Assembly: GCF_006517625.1 (NCBI RefSeq)
Contig: NZ_VHQI01000004.1
Coordinates: 328,771 to 392,770 of the forward strand
DNA: 64,000 nucleotides
Direction: 5' to 3'
Source: Mixta tenebrionis
GTDB taxonomy: Bacteria > Pseudomonadota > Gammaproteobacteria > Enterobacterales > Enterobacteriaceae
Part shown: piece by piece, positions 61,846-64,000 of the stretch
Layout: the number at the start of each line of letters is the position of its first letter
Numbering within the stretch: position 1 is the first letter of the stretch
Translations under genes and position numbers: made by a program
The notes under the pieces: model-generated
What the model was told of the DNA's origin: nothing
Seen by the model: the letters and a program-made list of their open reading frames with translations, nothing else
The model's database searches: none

Positions 61846-62736
61846 ATGCAAATCTTAATTACCGGCGGCACCGGCCTGATTGGCCGGCAGCTGACTGCGC
61901 GGCTGCTGGCGCGTGGCGATCGGGTCAGCGTGGTGACGCGCAATGTCGAGGCGGCGCGCCACCTGCTGGGCCCGCAGGTCACCCTCTGGGCGGGGCTGAC
62001 GCAGCAGCGTGATTTAAACGGCATTGACGCGGTAATTAACCTGGCGGGCGAGCCGATCGCCGCCAGGCGCTGGACGCCGCAGCAAAAGCAGCGGCTGTGT
62101 GAGAGCCGCTGGCAAATTACCGAACGGCTGGCCGCGCTGATTAACGCCAGCAGCGAACCGCCTGCGGTGCTGATCTCCGGTTCGGCGACCGGCTACTACG
62201 GCAACAGCGGCGAAGCGGTGCTGACCGAAGAGGATTGCGGCCACGATGAGTTCACCCACCGGCTCTGTCAGCGCTGGGAAAGCCTGGCGCTGAGCGCCGC
62301 CAGCCATCGCACCCGCGTCTGCCTGCTGCGCACCGGCGTGGTGCTGGCGAAAGAGGGCGGCGCGCTGGCGCAGATGAAAAAGCCGTTCGCGCTGGGGCTT
62401 GGCGGCCCGCTCGGCAGCGGACGGCAATATATGCCGTGGATCCATATTGACGATATGCTCAACGGCATTCTCTGGCTGCTGGATCACCCATTGCACGGGC
62501 CGTTTAATCTGGTTTCGCCCTATGCGGTGCGCAATGAGCAGTTCGCCGCCACGCTGGGTAAAGCGATGCGGCGGCCGGCGCTGCTGCGTACGCCCGCCGC
62601 TGCCATCAGACTGCTGATGGGCGAATCATCGGTGCTGGTGCTGGGCGGGCAACATGTGCTGCCCCGCCGCCTGGAAGAATCAGGCTTTCACTTTCGCTGG
62701 TACGATCTTTCAGCCGCGCTGGCGGATGTGCTGTAG
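61846..62736 (+). CDS. yfcH: SDR39U1-type epimerase family protein YfcH
   Basis: 296 residues. N-terminal NAD(P) loop [21 protein letters not shown] and the [13 protein letters not shown] segment are typical of the YfcH/SulA-like extended SDR group. Substrate unknown. In E. coli it is preceded by folX and yfcG; here it directly follows yfcF. Confidence 0.93.
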   Translation: MQILITGGTGLIGRQLTARLLARGDRVSVVTRNVEAARHLLGPQVTLWAGLTQQRDLNGIDAVINLAGEPIAARRWTPQQKQRLCESRWQITERLAALINASSEPPAVLISGSATGYYGNSGEAVLTEEDCGHDEFTHRLCQRWESLALSAASHRTRVCLLRTGVVLAKEGGALAQMKKPFALGLGGPLGSGRQYMPWIHIDDMLNGILWLLDHPLHGPFNLVSPYAVRNEQFAATLGKAMRRPALLRTPAAAIRLLMGESSVLVLGGQHVLPRRLEESGFHFRWYDLSAALADVL

Positions 62737-62761
62737 GCGCCCGCCGTCACTCAGCAATCCG

Positions 62762-63535
62762 CTATTTCAGCGCGCCGGAGAGAAACTGCTGCAGCCGGGC
62801 GCTTTTCGGCTGCTGGAACAGCGTTTGCGGCGGCCCCTGCTCTTCAATTTTCCCCTGATGCAGGAAAATCACATGGCTGGAGACATGGCGCGCAAACTCC
62901 ATCTCATGCGTCACCACTACCATGGTTTTCCCCTCTTCCGCCAGCTTTTGCATAATGCGCAGCACCTCGCCCACCAGCTCCGGATCGAGCGCCGAAGTCG
63001 GCTCATCAAACAGCAGCACATCAGGCTCCATCGCCAGCGCACGGGCAATAGAGACGCGCTGCTGCTGACCGCCGGAAAGATGCACCGGATATTTGGCGCA
63101 GGCGCGTTCATCAATGCCGACCTTATTGAGATAGCGCAGCGCCCGCTCGCGCGCGGCGGCTTTGCTGAGCCCCAGCACCCGAATCGGCGCCTCCATCACA
63201 TTCTCCAGCACCGTCATATGGCTCCAGAGGTTGAAGTGCTGAAATACCATGGTCAGCCGCGTGCGCAGCAGGCGCAGCTGCTCCTTATTCGCTACCTTTA
63301 GCTGTCCATCCTTATCGCGTACCAGATTTACCGGCTGGTTATTTACCGTGATGCTGCCTTCACTGGGCTTTTCAAGGAAGTTGATGCAGCGCAGAAAGGT
63401 GCTTTTCCCGGAGCCGGACGAGCCGATAATGGTAATTACATCGCCCGCGTTAGCCTGAAGCGATACCCCCTTCAGCACCTCATGTTCGCCGTAGCGCTTA
63501 TGGAGTTCAGTTACGTTGAGTTTATTTTCAGCCAT
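62762..63535 (-). CDS. hisP: Histidine ABC transporter ATPase HisP
   Basis: 257 residues. Walker [11 protein letters not shown]-loop FQHFNLW, signature LSGGQQQR, Walker [13 protein letters not shown] and switch His VVTHEM are intact. Energises histidine (and lysine/arginine/ornithine) uptake with HisQM. Starts 8 nt after hisM. Confidence 0.97.
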   Translation of the reverse strand: MAENKLNVTELHKRYGEHEVLKGVSLQANAGDVITIIGSSGSGKSTFLRCINFLEKPSEGSITVNNQPVNLVRDKDGQLKVANKEQLRLLRTRLTMVFQHFNLWSHMTVLENVMEAPIRVLGLSKAAARERALRYLNKVGIDERACAKYPVHLSGGQQQRVSIARALAMEPDVLLFDEPTSALDPELVGEVLRIMQKLAEEGKTMVVVTHEMEFARHVSSHVIFLHQGKIEEQGPPQTLFQQPKSARLQQFLSGALK

Positions 63536-63543
63536 AGTGGTAC

Positions 63544-64000
63544 TCAGTGAGACGATGAAGGTTTGATATGCGCCAGCAGGCGATGCTCCGCCCGGCGGAA
63601 CAGGCTAATCAACAGGTAAGAGATGGCTAAATAGAGCGCCGCCGCGATACCGAAGGCGGTAAAAGGCTGATAGGTGGCAGCGTTAATATCACGTGCGATT
63701 TTCAGCAGATCCGGCACCGTAGCGGTGAACGCCAGCGCCGTCGAGTGCAGCATTAAAATCACCTCGTTACTGTAGGCGGGCAGCGCAATACGCAGCGCCG
63801 CGGGCAGAATAATGCAGCGGTAGAGCTTAAAGGTAGAGAAGCCGTAGGCGCGCGCCGCTTCAATTTCACCGTGCGGCACCGCGCGGATCGCCCCGGCGAA
63901 AATCTCCGTGGTGTAGGCGCAGGTATTGAGCGTAAAGGCCAGCAGCGTACAGTTCAGGCCGCTGCGGAAAAAGGCGCTGAGCAGCTCCGAACCTTTCACC
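63544..64000 (-). CDS. hisM: Histidine ABC transporter permease HisM, C-terminal part
   Basis: The last 152 or so residues of about 238; the rest lies beyond the window edge. The EAA loop [17 protein letters not shown] that docks on HisP and the last membrane helices are present. The frame is open to the edge, so truncation is due to the window only. Confidence 0.96.
   Translation of the reverse strand, partial: VKGSELLSAFFRSGLNCTLLAFTLNTCAYTTEIFAGAIRAVPHGEIEAARAYGFSTFKLYRCIILPAALRIALPAYSNEVILMLHSTALAFTATVPDLLKIARDINAATYQPFTAFGIAAALYLAISYLLISLFRRAEHRLLAHIKPSSSH

Noticed and set aside
1-64000. CRISPR array, tRNA or rRNA genes
   Set aside because: No regularly spaced repeats and no recognisable tRNA or rRNA sequence were seen in any intergenic stretch.

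Overview
The window reads as chromosome of a GC-rich enterobacterium. The gene order yfaY-menECBHDF-elaB-opgD-elaA-nuoNMLKJIHGFECDBA-lrhA-alaA-yfbRSTUV-ackA-pta-yfcD-yfcF-yfcH-hisPM follows the E. coli backbone closely, and many products are near-identical in length to the E. coli proteins. A chrysobactin-type siderophore locus, a secreted pectin methylesterase and ERIC-type repeats favour a plant- or environment-associated member of Erwiniaceae/Pectobacteriaceae (for example Pantoea, Mixta or Erwinia). This placement is inference; no rRNA or other taxonomic marker is present. No tRNA, rRNA, CRISPR array, insertion sequence or integrase was recognised.

Region 1 (1-12.1 kb) is a catecholate siderophore locus with two divergent arms. 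To the left run a Fes-like hydrolase, an MbtH-like protein and a large NRPS cut by the window edge. To the right run a TonB-dependent receptor and entC-entE-entB-entA, which make and activate 2,3-dihydroxybenzoate (DHB). A good Fur-box candidate sits between the arms. The NRPS is not E. coli-type EntF: after C-A-PCP the carrier motif is GGDSI and the chain continues into what looks like an epimerization domain instead of a thioesterase. The A-domain pocket is rich in acidic residues. With the receptor-CEBA order this points to a DHB-D-(basic amino acid)-type siderophore such as chrysobactin or vanchrobactin, not enterobactin.

Region 2 (12.1-26.2 kb) has the CinA-like yfaY, the complete menaquinone operon menFDHBCE (minus strand), elaB, opgD, a ChrR/YieF-type flavin reductase, elaA and a secreted pectin methylesterase. 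Two isochorismate synthases (EntC and MenF) therefore lie about 11 kb apart. Region 3 (26.2-41.6 kb) is the complete 13-gene nuo operon for complex I with fused nuoCD. It is interrupted between nuoF and nuoG by two tandem ERIC-type repeats and closed by a strong terminator.

Region 4 (41.6-54.9 kb) carries the LysR regulator lrhA (hexA/pecT orthologue), a long intergenic stretch with strong hairpins, an apparent 17-codon leader ORF overlapping alaA, then yfbR, yfbS, hxpA, yfbU, yfbV, ackA, pta and a multi-pass membrane protein of unknown function. Region 5 (54.9-60.3 kb) is an accessory operon: an ascorbate-family PTS (EIIA, EIIB, EIIC) followed by a transketolase split into two genes. It is divergent from a LacI/GntR-type regulator, and two near-identical palindromic operators lie in the shared promoter region. 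Region 6 (60.3-64 kb) holds yfcD, yfcF, yfcH, hisP and a truncated hisM. A perfect 14-bp inverted repeat lies between the divergent yfcF and yfcH.
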